Origin: Bacillota bacterium
Lineage (GTDB): Bacteria; Bacillota; Clostridia; Acetivibrionales; DUMC01
Assembly (NCBI GenBank): GCA_013314855.1
Contig: JABUEW010000019.1
Coordinates: 1-45,368, forward strand
DNA: 45,368 nt
Direction: 5' to 3'
Part shown: positions 1-8,197 of the stretch, one piece after another
How the letters are laid out: every line of letters starts with the position of its first letter
Position numbering within the stretch: the first letter of the stretch is position 1
The notes under the pieces: model-generated
Told to the model about the DNA's origin: nothing
The model's database searches: none
Seen by the model: only the letters and a program-made list of their open reading frames with translations
Position numbers and translations under genes: made by a program

Positions 1-212
1 ACCCTCTAGTTAATTCCTATCTCTACGCGGACTTCTATATCCGCTAGCTTATCCTTATCTCAAGGCTTTGTCCTTGCTCTTCTTTTTTCGCTCTCGCTTC
101 GTTTTCTCAATTCAAAGAGCCCTCTTTCTATACACTGTTCACTTTTCAATGTCCATATCCGCATTGCTTAGGTTCCCTTTAGGCACCTGCTTTAGCTTCC
201 CCTCAGAGCGAC
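1..212 (-). other. rRNA operon leader (16S side, running off the left edge)
   Basis: No protein-like reading frame is convincing here. On the minus strand, downstream of a near-consensus promoter, the transcript contains a boxA-like GCTCTTTGAA (111-120), a segment of the type TTGAAAAGTGAACAGTG often seen before clostridial rRNA genes, and small hairpins at 61-76 and 27-44. This is how a ribosomal RNA leader with antitermination sites looks. The rRNA gene itself would start left of position 1, so it cannot be confirmed here; a 16S-23S spacer is the alternative, but the strong promoter just upstream favours a leader. Confidence 0.6.
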
Positions 213-218
213 TTTTCT

Positions 219-247
219 ATAGTAACATGCAACTTTTATTTTGTCAA
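219..247 (-). promoter_or_regulatory. Strong promoter of the rRNA operon
   Basis: On the minus strand a perfect -35 TTGACA (242-247) is followed after 17 bases by -10 TACTAT (219-224). It lies just after the stop codon of the HATPase gene and reads leftward into the rRNA-type leader. Confidence 0.75.
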
Positions 248-292
248 CAACCTTTTTGCAAAATCTATTTTTTTCAAAATCCTTTTAAATTT

Positions 293-757
293 TTACGTCG
301 GATGCTTTTCTAAGCTCTTCAATATCGATATTTTATTACCCTCCTTATTAAACTCTACCTTATCACACAACTTCTTAATAATTTTAATTCCTCGGCCTCT
401 TTCCTCTATATTGCTCCAGCAAAACGTGTCCTGGCTTTCTTCGCACTTTTCCAAATAAAAATTATAGTCATACCCTTCTCCATCATCGGTAACCATCATT
501 AATATACACTTATTTTTTGTAATGCCAACAGTTATCCTGACTAGCTTATCTTTATTTTCCTTATTACCATGTATTACTGCATTTAAAAGCAACTCATTGA
601 GAATTACTCTCAATTCAAAAAGAATATCATCATGAATAGCCCCACAATTATCAATTAAATATTGAATAACCTCATTTACAGTATAGCCTACAACTTCAAC
701 CTTGCTTGGAATCACTTTATTATAAGCATTTGAAAGCTCTAATTCTAATGAGTTCAA
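293..757 (-). CDS. RsbW-like HATPase (serine kinase / anti-sigma factor family), intact ATP site
   Basis: A 154-residue GHKL-type ATPase of the RsbW/SpoIIAB class, expected to be a cytoplasmic kinase of an STAS antagonist or an anti-sigma factor. The ATP-site motifs are complete: an N box with Glu55 and Asn59 (NELLLNA), a G1 box DDGEGYD around 91-97, and a G2 box ERGRGI around 119-124. A GGAAGGGAG ribosome site precedes the ATG. It is the last gene of the sigma cassette, 115 bases after the sigma gene, and lies directly before the rRNA promoter. Its completeness contrasts with the other RsbW-like protein of the cassette (2049-1624), so it may supply the kinase activity for the module; that is inference. 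Confidence 0.8.
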   Translation of the reverse strand: MNSLELELSNAYNKVIPSKVEVVGYTVNEVIQYLIDNCGAIHDDILFELRVILNELLLNAVIHGNKENKDKLVRITVGITKNKCILMMVTDDGEGYDYNFYLEKCEESQDTFCWSNIEERGRGIKIIKKLCDKVEFNKEGNKISILKSLEKHPT

Positions 758-872
758 GACACTCCCTTCCTCGCCACTTATTCTTATAATAAATACCCAT
801 TAGTGTTTACTCATAAACAAAAAATAGTTTTAAAATATAAACTAGCACAACAATTTAACCTATATTGGCCTA

Positions 873-1643
873 TTATTTTAAAATAATTCTAAGCTTATTT
901 AAGATTTTCTTTTCCATCCGAGAAATGTACATTTGAGACACGCCTAGTTTTTCGGCTATATTCTTTTGAGTCTTATTTTCATAATACCTTAATCTTATAA
1001 ACTCTTTTTCAATATCATTAAGTTTATTCATACTTTTTTCAAGGAAATCTCTGTTTTCTATCTTTTCAAATTCTTCATCTTCTTCTCCTATTGTTTCATG
1101 GAGTTCTATATTATCATCAGTATATGCATTTTGGTCAAAGGATGTCAAATTATAAACATTTTTTGATTCAATTATTTCCAGCACATTTTCCTCATCTATA
1201 TTCAAATAACTTGCAATTTCATCTACACGCGGCGGCCTTTGCAACTTTATATATAATTGTTCTTTTGCAAGATTAACTTTTTTGTAATCTTCATAGATTC
1301 TCCTTGGAATTCTAATTACCGAACCTTTATCACGGAAAAACCTTTTTATTTCCCCAATAATAGTAGGAGTTGCAAAACTGATAAATTTTACACCCCTTTC
1401 AGGGTTATAGCGCTCCACTGACTTAATCAAAGCAATAGAAGCAACCTGGAAAATATCTTCATATTCGACTCCCCTGTTGACAAACTTCTTCGATATAATT
1501 TCTGCTAGGTAAAGATATTTGTTAACAATTGCGTTTCTATTAGATATCGTAGGTTTTTCTTTATATCTTTTAAACATATCTTTATCATTATCATTATCAT
1601 TATCTGTAGGAAACGGTAGGGTATCATTTGCTTTCTGTTGCAT
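873..1643 (-). CDS. Sigma-B/F/G-type RNA polymerase sigma factor
   Basis: Sigma-70 family factor of the SigB/SigF/SigG group, about 256 residues. Region 2 is clear (roughly residues 40-110, with EDIFQVASIALIKSVERY and IIGEIKRFFRDKG), region 3 follows, and region 4.2 has a helix-turn-helix near 225-245 (KNIAEKLGVSQMYISRMEK). The basic patch IPRRI after region 2 is closer to SigB than to sporulation SigF. The frame stays open upstream to 1724, but the ATG at 1643 has GAGGAG about 10 bases ahead and overlaps the upstream stop by 20 bases, which fits translational coupling to the anti-sigma gene. The N-terminus carries a (DN)n tract encoded by a hexanucleotide repeat. The promoters it serves cannot be told from the window. 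Confidence 0.88.
   Translation of the reverse strand: MQQKANDTLPFPTDNDNDNDKDMFKRYKEKPTISNRNAIVNKYLYLAEIISKKFVNRGVEYEDIFQVASIALIKSVERYNPERGVKFISFATPTIIGEIKRFFRDKGSVIRIPRRIYEDYKKVNLAKEQLYIKLQRPPRVDEIASYLNIDEENVLEIIESKNVYNLTSFDQNAYTDDNIELHETIGEEDEEFEKIENRDFLEKSMNKLNDIEKEFIRLRYYENKTQKNIAEKLGVSQMYISRMEKKILNKLRIILK
1582..1604 (-). repeat. Hexanucleotide microsatellite inside the sigma gene
   Basis: About 3.8 tandem copies of TTATCA (plus strand) encode alternating Asp-Asn near residues 14-22 of the sigma factor. The unit is a multiple of three, so length changes would alter the acidic tail without a frameshift. Confidence 0.85.
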
Positions 1644-2049
1644 CCTTAATTTTCTCCTCAATTTTCTCCTCGACATTTTTAGACATAGATAATATATAAC
1701 TATTATCACCGCATAATTCAACATTATCCATAAGTGAGTTTATTATAGGTATAGCCAGCTCGTCCATCTCACTATTAAAAATACACTTTAGAGACTTGTC
1801 CTCACAATCGTAAACTATATTCAAAACTAATTTCCCAATATTAAAGATAATTCTATATCCGGAAGCGGTTTTACTTCCTATGTGGACCAGCTTGCTGCAA
1901 ACTTCAGATACGGCAACTTTTATATCTTCGATGGCCTCAATGTCAAAGCCTATGCGGTTTGCAATTCCAGATGCCGCAAGCCTTGCCACACTTACATATT
2001 CAGCTTTGAAAGGCAATAAAAGTTCAATGCAATCAACAGACGATTCCAT
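1624..2049 (-). CDS. RsbW-like anti-sigma factor with degenerate ATP-binding site
   Basis: 141 residues that match the RsbW fold over their length: the N-terminal segment (PFKAEYVSVARLAASGIANR), the N-box helix (EDIKVAVSEV) and the C-terminal LMDNVEL strand region are all in order. Yet the catalytic motifs are lost. The N-box Asn is Lys53 (SEVCSK where RsbW has SEACTN), the DxGxG G1 box is replaced by DCEDK (81-85), and no GxG loop precedes the LMD segment. It should therefore not bind ATP or phosphorylate an antagonist, though it could still bind the sigma factor. The start at 2049 has GAGGAG 7 bases ahead and lies 4 bases after the STAS stop; it overlaps the sigma gene at its end. This tight packing indicates an operon. 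Confidence 0.82.
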   Translation of the reverse strand: MESSVDCIELLLPFKAEYVSVARLAASGIANRIGFDIEAIEDIKVAVSEVCSKLVHIGSKTASGYRIIFNIGKLVLNIVYDCEDKSLKCIFNSEMDELAIPIINSLMDNVELCGDNSYILSMSKNVEEKIEEKIKDATESK

Positions 2050-2053
2050 ACCT

Positions 2054-2371
2054 TCACTCCTCAATAATAAATAATTTGTCAAGGCCAGTAATTGAAAAAA
2101 GCTTTTTTATATTACTTTTTAATCCAATTAAATGAATGTTATTTCCGTATTGTTTTGCCCTTTTCAAAGTACCTGCGAAAACACCCAGGCCTGTACTGTC
2201 AATATAGTTTAATTTACTGCAGTCTATTTTAATGTCAGTTTTCCGGCTATCAACAATATGGTATAACCTGTCCTTTAATTTTGAAGAGGTATAAATATCT
2301 GCCTCTCCTGAAACTAAAACTCTTGTGACTTCTCCTGAATATTCCTCTTTAATAATCAAATCGCTTGTCAT
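2054..2371 (-). CDS. STAS-domain anti-sigma factor antagonist (RsbV/SpoIIAA family)
   Basis: 105-residue single STAS domain. The phosphorylatable serine is Ser59 in the classic motif YIDSTGLG. In RsbV/SpoIIAA systems the unphosphorylated protein sequesters the anti-sigma factor and frees sigma; the kinase reverses this. A GAGGAGG ribosome site stands 9 bases before the ATG. Its start overlaps the stop of the J-like membrane protein by four bases (ATGA-type junction), and the degenerate RsbW follows after 4 bases, so the three are probably made from one transcript. Confidence 0.88.
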   Translation of the reverse strand: MTSDLIIKEEYSGEVTRVLVSGEADIYTSSKLKDRLYHIVDSRKTDIKIDCSKLNYIDSTGLGVFAGTLKRAKQYGNNIHLIGLKSNIKKLFSITGLDKLFIIEE

Positions 2372-3258
2372 TTTCTCATCGCCTCCTCGGAAGTATTTAC
2401 CAAAAGCTTAATAAATTCAACAGCATTATCGTAATGTTTTGCTCTTATACTTATAGCTGCAATCATTTCCTCTCCGGCAGTTTTCGCATCCGTAAGAATT
2501 TTGCTGTTTTTGACATTAATTCCGTAGATACCTTCATCTACCACTACTATTTTTCCTTCTTTATTTTCTTCTTCAATTTCCTCCCTGTACACTTTATCTT
2601 CCGGCAAACCCATCTCACTAACAATTTCATCCAGTTTCATAAATGCCCCTTGTTTCGCAAATTTTTCAAATTGAGCCTTGTCTAAAATCAAGACGTCTAC
2701 ATCCCCTACCGCTATCAATACCATTGCTTTTTGCAACATTGCCATCTGTACTTGAGGATCCTGTTTTTCCTGGGCTTCTGAAATTAAGATGTTTTCAAAA
2801 CTTACGGCCTCTATCGTCGGCATCCTGGATTTAATATCTTCTTCCAACTGTTCTGTTTCATTGCAGTAAACCTCACCCATAAAAACCACATACAAATCCG
2901 GGTCTACCCTGTTAACACAACCTCTAATCGTAGATATTATAGCAACAAGCATTATAATACCCACGATTATATGGATTTTGTAGTAATATAGGATATTTTT
3001 CAATTTATCCTCGTCAATTCCAAGCTTTTGTAATATGGGATTAGGCCTTTTACGTTCCTTCCCGTCATCCTTTGATTCAACTATATAGCCCATTAAAAGA
3101 TTATATGCTTCCGTTATTTTACCAAATTGCTCTTCCGAAAGCCCTTCATTATTACCGGCACGATACTTTCTTAATATTGTTGCATATCTTTTTTCTATTT
3201 CATTTTTCGATGCATCTTCTTTAACGCCAAGGACTTTATACGCTTCCTGTTTTTGCAA
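2368..3258 (-). CDS. Membrane-anchored J-like domain protein lacking HPD
   Basis: About 296 residues. Residues 5-60 resemble a DnaJ domain (YKVLGV..., a charged helix II, and a helix with ITEAYNLLMG), but the HPD tripeptide needed to stimulate Hsp70 is absent: the loop reads KYRAGNN. A cytoplasmic linker leads to one transmembrane helix (about 94-113), then an extracytoplasmic domain of about 180 residues whose segment GDVDVLILDKAQFEKF recalls substrate-binding-protein folds. I chose the TTG at 3258 because AAGGGGGG lies just upstream; the frame is open to a TTG at 3324 that overlaps the lysS stop. Placed between lysS and the STAS antagonist and overlapping the latter, it could be a membrane sensor feeding the sigma module (inference). 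Confidence 0.7.
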   Translation of the reverse strand: MQKQEAYKVLGVKEDASKNEIEKRYATILRKYRAGNNEGLSEEQFGKITEAYNLLMGYIVESKDDGKERKRPNPILQKLGIDEDKLKNILYYYKIHIIVGIIMLVAIISTIRGCVNRVDPDLYVVFMGEVYCNETEQLEEDIKSRMPTIEAVSFENILISEAQEKQDPQVQMAMLQKAMVLIAVGDVDVLILDKAQFEKFAKQGAFMKLDEIVSEMGLPEDKVYREEIEEENKEGKIVVVDEGIYGINVKNSKILTDAKTAGEEMIAAISIRAKHYDNAVEFIKLLVNTSEEAMRK

Positions 3259-3320
3259 TTTAAAACCCCCCTTACTTCCTTTATAAAATATATAGAAGTT
3301 TATAATTGAGGCCTTTATTT

Positions 3321-4814
3321 TCAAGGCTTTGGCTTCATAGTAGGAAACAATAGTACATCCCTTATGGAGTATGAGTCAGTAAGCAGCATAACCAGCCTAT
3401 CAACACCTATTCCCAGACCTCCTGTAGGCGGCATACCGTACTCCAGAGCATTTAAGAAGTCTTCATCAATCATATTGGCTTCTTCGTCTCCTGCCTCCCT
3501 CTTTTTCATCTGTTCTATGAACCTATCCCTTTGGTCCAACGGATCATTCAATTCAGAATAGGCATTTCCCATTTCCCTACCTGTAATAAAAATCTCAAAC
3601 CTCTCTGTCAACTCCGGTCTATCGGGTTTTCTTTTTGTAAGAGGAGAAATCTCTACCGGATAATCGTAAATAAATGTAGGCTGTATTAAATGGCTTTCCA
3701 CAAACTCTTCAAAAAATAAATAGAGCACTTCTCCCCATTTTATATTTTCTTTAAACTCAAGTCCTTTTTCTTTAGCAATTCTCTTAGCTTCTTCATTTCC
3801 TTTTACTTTACCAAAATCTATGCCAGTATATTTCTCTACAGCTTCAACCATAGTAAGCCTTTGCCATGGCGGCGTTAGGTCAATTTCCATATTCTGATAA
3901 ATAACCTTCATTGTCCCTAATATTTCCATTGCAACTGAAGAAATCAATCCTTCTGCCAGTTCCATCATTCCATTGTAATCAGTGTAAGCTTCATAAACCT
4001 CCATCATAGTAAACTCCGGATTGTGTTTTACGGATATACCTTCATTTCTAAACATACGTCCCAATTCATATACCTTTTCAAGCCCGCCTACAATAAGTCT
4101 CTTCAAATATAATTCAGGAGATATCCTTAAATATAAATCCATATCCAGAGTATTATGATGGGTAATAAAAGGTCTGGCAGCAGCGCCTCCGGGAATAACA
4201 TTCAATAAAGGGGTTTCCACTTCAAGGAAACCTCTTTCATCAAGATACCTTCTCACAGCTTTAATTATCTTTGTCCTGGTTATAAATGTTTTCTTCACTT
4301 CCGGATTGACAATAAGGTCAATATATCTTTGCCTGTATCTTAAATCAACATCTTTCAACCCGTGCCACTTTTCAGGTAAAGGCTGCAATGATTTTGCAAG
4401 TAATAATATGTTGTTGGCTTTTATTGAAATTTCACCTTTATGTGTTTTGAAAACATGTCCCTCTATACCTATAATATCTCCAATGTCATACTTCTTAAAG
4501 TCCTCATAAGCTTCTTCTCCAATTTCATTAATTCTTACATAAATTTGGATTTTGCCTTCTCTGTCTTGGATATCGCAAAAGGAAGCTTTTCCCATACTTC
4601 TTTTTGATATTATTCTGCCCGCTACGGAAACAAACTTCCCATCCATTTCATTAAAATTATCAATTATCTGTGAACTTGAGCTGCTGACATGGTATTTCAC
4701 AACTTTAAAGGGATCTTTATTCTCCTCTTTAAGTTCCTTCAATTTCTGTCTTCTAACTTTTAATATTTCGTTCAAATCATTAACTTCGCTAGCGTAGTCC
4801 AAACTGTCGGGCAT
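3321..4814 (-). CDS. lysS: Lysine--tRNA ligase, class II
   Basis: 497 residues, the usual LysRS length. The N-terminal anticodon-binding OB fold (about 60-165) is followed by the class II catalytic core, with motif 2 ([20 protein letters not shown]) and motif 3 ([13 protein letters not shown]) near the C-terminus. It charges tRNA-Lys in the cytoplasm. AAGGAGG stands 7 bases before the ATG. No T-box leader is visible upstream; instead a hairpin-rich element fills the gap to greA, which otherwise would be its operon partner. Confidence 0.97.
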   Translation of the reverse strand: MPDSLDYASEVNDLNEILKVRRQKLKELKEENKDPFKVVKYHVSSSSSQIIDNFNEMDGKFVSVAGRIISKRSMGKASFCDIQDREGKIQIYVRINEIGEEAYEDFKKYDIGDIIGIEGHVFKTHKGEISIKANNILLLAKSLQPLPEKWHGLKDVDLRYRQRYIDLIVNPEVKKTFITRTKIIKAVRRYLDERGFLEVETPLLNVIPGGAAARPFITHHNTLDMDLYLRISPELYLKRLIVGGLEKVYELGRMFRNEGISVKHNPEFTMMEVYEAYTDYNGMMELAEGLISSVAMEILGTMKVIYQNMEIDLTPPWQRLTMVEAVEKYTGIDFGKVKGNEEAKRIAKEKGLEFKENIKWGEVLYLFFEEFVESHLIQPTFIYDYPVEISPLTKRKPDRPELTERFEIFITGREMGNAYSELNDPLDQRDRFIEQMKKREAGDEEANMIDEDFLNALEYGMPPTGGLGIGVDRLVMLLTDSYSIRDVLLFPTMKPKP

Positions 4815-5140
4815 AACTTATCCTCCTTGTAAACTATAAAGATAGCAGCTTACTGTTAAACTTAACAACACCTGCGCTAAAGTGCAGGGACTATACTTTC
4901 GACTAAAAGTCGCCCAAAGTAAATACAGGCGTTGTGCAAACCCGCCACTTTAGTGGCGGGCAGTTGTATTGTTGTAATTTATATTTACAATTATATATAA
5001 ATTATATATAAATCATCTTAATATTTCAAGCTGATGCCAATATTTGTGTGATGCCAATATTTGATATTGAGGACATGCTTTGAATTTTGTATTTTGTTTT
5101 TATATATTTGGATAATGGATATACTGGATATATTCGAAGT
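4815..5140. other. 326-base gap between greA and lysS
   Basis: Contains the lysS ribosome site (4820-4828), the hairpin-rich element at 4865-4970, and an AT-rich stretch (4975-5135) with repeats of the type aattatatata and a short direct repeat (gatgccaatatttg around 5032-5061). No protein-coding frame is convincing. Confidence 0.5.
4865..4970. repeat. Hairpin-rich MITE-like element
   Basis: Three hairpins sit side by side: 4871-4888 (CCTGC...GCAGG), 4895-4920 (ACTTTCGACT/AGTCG...AAAGT), and 4941-4960 (CCCGCCACT/AGTGGCGGG, loop TT). The first and third share a core CACTTTAG, and outer arms at 4866-4875 and 4926-4935 can also pair with one mismatch. Higher GC than the flanks and several subterminal hairpins suggest a non-autonomous mobile element, for instance an IS200/IS605 derivative; a structured 5' leader of lysS is the alternative. 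No transposase is present. Confidence 0.5.
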
Positions 5141-5617
5141 TTATTTATCAATGTTTAATATTTTAAGCTTAATAACTCCGGCAGGGACACTGACTTCCAC
5201 CATATCTCCTTTCTCTTTTCCAATAAGCGCTCTGCCCACAGGAGATTCATTTGATATTTTATACCTTCCGGGATCAGCTTCTGTAGAACCAACAATAAAA
5301 TATTCAACCTCTTCCTTTAAATCCATATCATATACTTTTACCTTACAGCCGAGGCTCACCGTTTCAGTATTAACATCTTCTTCATCAATAACTTTCGCGT
5401 TCTTTAACATGGTCTCAATTTGAACAATTCTGCTTTCTATATAAGCCTGCTCATTTTTTACCTCGTCATACTCGGAATTTTCGGTTATATCTCCAAATGA
5501 TAGGGCCTGTTTTATTCTTTCTGCAATTTCTCTCCTTTTTATACTCTTCAAATATTCTAACTCTTTTTCCAGTTTTTTTAATCCTTCATAAGTTAATATG
5601 ACTTCTTTTCCTGTCAT
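5141..5617 (-). CDS. greA: Transcription elongation factor GreA
   Basis: 158 residues, the standard GreA length. The N-terminal antiparallel coiled coil (about 8-75) carries the tip acidic pair in [11 protein letters not shown] near residues 42-52, which activates cleavage of backtracked RNA by RNA polymerase; the C-terminal FKBP-like domain holds [24 protein letters not shown] precedes the ATG. It is the first gene after a strong promoter, and lysS follows downstream in the usual clostridial order. Confidence 0.96.
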   Translation of the reverse strand: MTGKEVILTYEGLKKLEKELEYLKSIKRREIAERIKQALSFGDITENSEYDEVKNEQAYIESRIVQIETMLKNAKVIDEEDVNTETVSLGCKVKVYDMDLKEEVEYFIVGSTEADPGRYKISNESPVGRALIGKEKGDMVEVSVPAGVIKLKILNIDK

Positions 5618-5737
5618 TTGAAGCCTCTCCTTTACAATGGTTTTTATGTGTTGATAATATATGCATTAAAGCCTTATTTATTCCAGCTATTCGAAGTTTA
5701 AGGCAATATATTTCATTTCAAGGATATAAAACAAACA

Positions 5738-5759
5738 GCACTGATAATACCAACAGTGC
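5738..5759 (-). other. Hairpin in the greA 5' untranslated region
   Basis: GCACTG (5738-5743) and CAGTGC (5754-5759) form a six-base stem with a 10-base loop in the long leader between the greA promoter and its start. No T-run follows, so it is not a terminator; a role is unknown. Confidence 0.4.
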
Positions 5760-5808
5760 CACAATGTCTAAAATCCTAATATATTTTAGGTATTTTCAAG
5801 TTCTATTT

Positions 5809-5838
5809 ATTATAGAATACATAGTATTGAATTGTCAA
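5809..5838 (-). promoter_or_regulatory. Promoter of greA (greA-lysS transcript)
   Basis: Minus-strand -35 TTGACA (5833-5838) and -10 TATAAT (5809-5814) with an 18-base spacer, both perfect matches to the vegetative consensus. The start would leave a leader of about 185 bases before greA. Confidence 0.8.
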
Positions 5839-5868
5839 GAAGTTAAAAATCAAAAATTCAGTTTAGTT

Positions 5869-6858
5869 TCAAAAATACACCACCCTGTTTTCATCGGCAG
5901 ACATCCTTGCTTTAATACACGCTTCTGTTACATAAAAAGAATCTTCTGCGCTAATCATGCATTTCTCTTCACTTCGTACCTGCTTTAAAAAATCCTGGAA
6001 AATTTCTCTCCCCTCAAGTAAGTCAAGTTCCACAGTCCCTTCAGTCTCTTTATTTACAAGATAAACCTTCCGGTTACATACCTCTAATATCCCTTCTGTA
6101 CCGACTATCCTTATCCTGTCATCATCATGCCCCTTTGCTGTATCCGGTCTCATATAATCAATTGTTACTGAAGCAAATACCTGGTTTTCCATAACAAAGT
6201 GGCAAAGAGCAGTTATTTCCAAATCCCCATGCCCTTTATTAAAAAGATTTGAATGGGACGAATATACCAATATAAATTTTTTGGCGCTAAACCAATAAAG
6301 CCAATCAATGGCATGGCTCCCTACCCAGGGGATGGTACCTCCATAAGTTTTTCTGTCTTTATAGTGTTCTCCCCTGTTGCCAAGTTTATATGATTTTTGA
6401 GCGTTCATAAGCCTTATTTCGCCGATTTTACCCTTTTTTACCGCCTCCCATGCAGTAAGAAACCAGGGTGTGTACCGGATACCGAACATAGTTGCAAGAA
6501 ACACTCCCGATTTACTATAGATTTCTTTCAACATATAAAGGTCTTCCATATTAGTAGCAATTGGCTTTTCTATAAATAAGTGAATTCCCCGTCTTAAAAC
6601 TTCAGCAGCAACCTTTGCATGGTCGCCGAAATAACAGCACACAACCGCAATGTCGGGCTTTAACTCATCCAACATTTTACAATAATCGTCATATGTTTTA
6701 ACATACGGATGATCTTTTGCAACAATATTATAAAGAGAAGATATATTTTCACCCTCAGATCCTGGTGATATACCTACTATTTTGATTTCACGGTCATCTC
6801 TAATTCCATTTAAAACATACCCATAATGACCCGTTGAGCCAATTATAGAGACTTTCAT
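5869..6858 (-). CDS. Gfo/Idh/MocA family oxidoreductase
   Basis: 329 residues. An N-terminal Rossmann domain shows the dinucleotide loop GSTGHYG (7-13) and the family signature IEKP with Lys98; the C-terminal alpha/beta domain holds GSHAIDW around 181-187, where the family has its catalytic His and Asp region. Members oxidise or reduce sugars, inositols or their derivatives with NAD(P) in the cytoplasm; the substrate cannot be told. It lies 82 bases after another Gfo/Idh/MocA gene on the same strand and is probably co-transcribed with it. Confidence 0.85.
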   Translation of the reverse strand: MKVSIIGSTGHYGYVLNGIRDDREIKIVGISPGSEGENISSLYNIVAKDHPYVKTYDDYCKMLDELKPDIAVVCCYFGDHAKVAAEVLRRGIHLFIEKPIATNMEDLYMLKEIYSKSGVFLATMFGIRYTPWFLTAWEAVKKGKIGEIRLMNAQKSYKLGNRGEHYKDRKTYGGTIPWVGSHAIDWLYWFSAKKFILVYSSHSNLFNKGHGDLEITALCHFVMENQVFASVTIDYMRPDTAKGHDDDRIRIVGTEGILEVCNRKVYLVNKETEGTVELDLLEGREIFQDFLKQVRSEEKCMISAEDSFYVTEACIKARMSADENRVVYF

Positions 6859-6940
6859 GATATAATCCTCCCGTGAGCAATTTAATCTATTGTCCCAGTC
6901 CTAAATACAATCATAAATACAATCAGCATACCAAGTTAAT

Positions 6941-8146
6941 TCAAGCCCCAAAATACTTATAGCCAACCAGGTTAACCTTTTCTCCTGCTTTTGCCCACCA
7001 TATTTCTTTTTCTGACGGCAGAGCCCAATCTTCATAACATTCCAGTAAAATCTCTTTTAAACCATCAACCCAAACAAGCTCAGGTTCTCCTTCCACCTTT
7101 ATCAATGATTTAGGAAAGTTGATTATCTCAGGTACCGATTCCTGCATTCCATTTACGCATATAATGTGAGGAATGGCAGTCTCAACTTTTGATGTTATAT
7201 TTACATCAAGTCCTCCTGCAGCATCTATACATATCCAAAGTTTTTTAACTTCTTTGTCAAAAGGATTACCGTAATTTTTTATTGTTCCATCCTTAAATTG
7301 GGCTATTAAATTGCTATTTTCCGTTCCATGCTTATATGTAACCACTGCCTTTTCAAATTCATAGCAAAATACGGGACCTATATTCCCATTAACCGCATGG
7401 GATGCATAAAACATTATATCTACGCCGTCTTGAGCAATTATATGAGCCGCCACAGTATCAAAGTTTTCAATATCATTGGCCCTATACAACTCCGCTTTTA
7501 CTTCGGATGGATATATGCTTCCGTCTTCTTTTTCGCCCAATACAAAAAGCATATTATTAAGATAATGAGCTGTAGCATTAGCTGCCACACTGTCTAATAC
7601 CCAATTGCCATATTCATCTTTTTTCTTGCCTGCCCATTTCCTGCTGTAGTACTTTTTGTCTCTCGGCCATAAAACAACTGTTTTTAACCTTAAAGGCCTT
7701 CCCAACTTTCCTTCCATAATATCTCTTTTTAGTTCAAGAACTGCATCATTAAAAGACAATTGATAACCAATAGCAAGAAACTTGCCTGTTTTATTTCTGA
7801 CTTCCGTCATTTTAAGAGCATCCTGCACAGTTGCACTCACGGGTTTCTCACATAAAACATTGCTACCGTGCATCATTGCATAACAAGATTGATACGAATG
7901 ATATTGTATGGGTGAAGATATTACTGCAAGCTCAGCATTATTTCCCATATAAAATTCCTCTATGGTTTGAAAAAAAGGAATTCTGAGCTCTTCAAGCTTT
8001 TTGAGAAACTTGCAGCCTTGAGGATTTGGATCAACCACACCCACTATTGAAAAACTGTCTTTATCCATATGATTTAAGAGTTCATTAATATATATATTAC
8101 CATAACCTCCTGCACCAACCAACACAATCGATACTTTTTTTCTCAT
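6941..8146 (-). CDS. Gfo/Idh/MocA family oxidoreductase (long form)
   Basis: 401 residues with the nucleotide loop GAGGYGN (11-17) and CEKP with Lys101. It is longer than the usual 330-350 residues because of an extended C-terminal domain. A GAAGGTG ribosome site precedes the ATG. It sits 51 bases after the unrecognised 339-residue gene and 82 before a second oxidoreductase of the same family, suggesting a three-gene operon for the metabolism of an unknown sugar or polyol. Sequence identity between the two oxidoreductases looks low, so they are not a recent duplication. Confidence 0.82.
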   Translation of the reverse strand: MRKKVSIVLVGAGGYGNIYINELLNHMDKDSFSIVGVVDPNPQGCKFLKKLEELRIPFFQTIEEFYMGNNAELAVISSPIQYHSYQSCYAMMHGSNVLCEKPVSATVQDALKMTEVRNKTGKFLAIGYQLSFNDAVLELKRDIMEGKLGRPLRLKTVVLWPRDKKYYSRKWAGKKKDEYGNWVLDSVAANATAHYLNNMLFVLGEKEDGSIYPSEVKAELYRANDIENFDTVAAHIIAQDGVDIMFYASHAVNGNIGPVFCYEFEKAVVTYKHGTENSNLIAQFKDGTIKNYGNPFDKEVKKLWICIDAAGGLDVNITSKVETAIPHIICVNGMQESVPEIINFPKSLIKVEGEPELVWVDGLKEILLECYEDWALPSEKEIWWAKAGEKVNLVGYKYFGA

Positions 8147-8197
8147 AATTTACACCTTCTCTTAATAATTTTTTTATTTAGTCCAATGTATTTTGGT

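Noticed and set aside
68-313. 81-codon plus-strand open frame
   Set aside because: Low-complexity Phe/Ser/Leu-rich translation lying antisense to an rRNA-type promoter and leader; no ribosome site.
873-2371. spoIIAA-spoIIAB-sigF sporulation operon
   Set aside because: The sigma factor resembles SigB more than SigF, the RsbW/SpoIIAB-like protein has lost its kinase motifs, and a second HATPase follows; the true spoIIA operon is compact and has an active kinase.
4815-5140. T-box leader for lysS
   Set aside because: No T-box GGTGG-type motif or terminator/antiterminator pair is visible; the hairpins look more like a repeat element.
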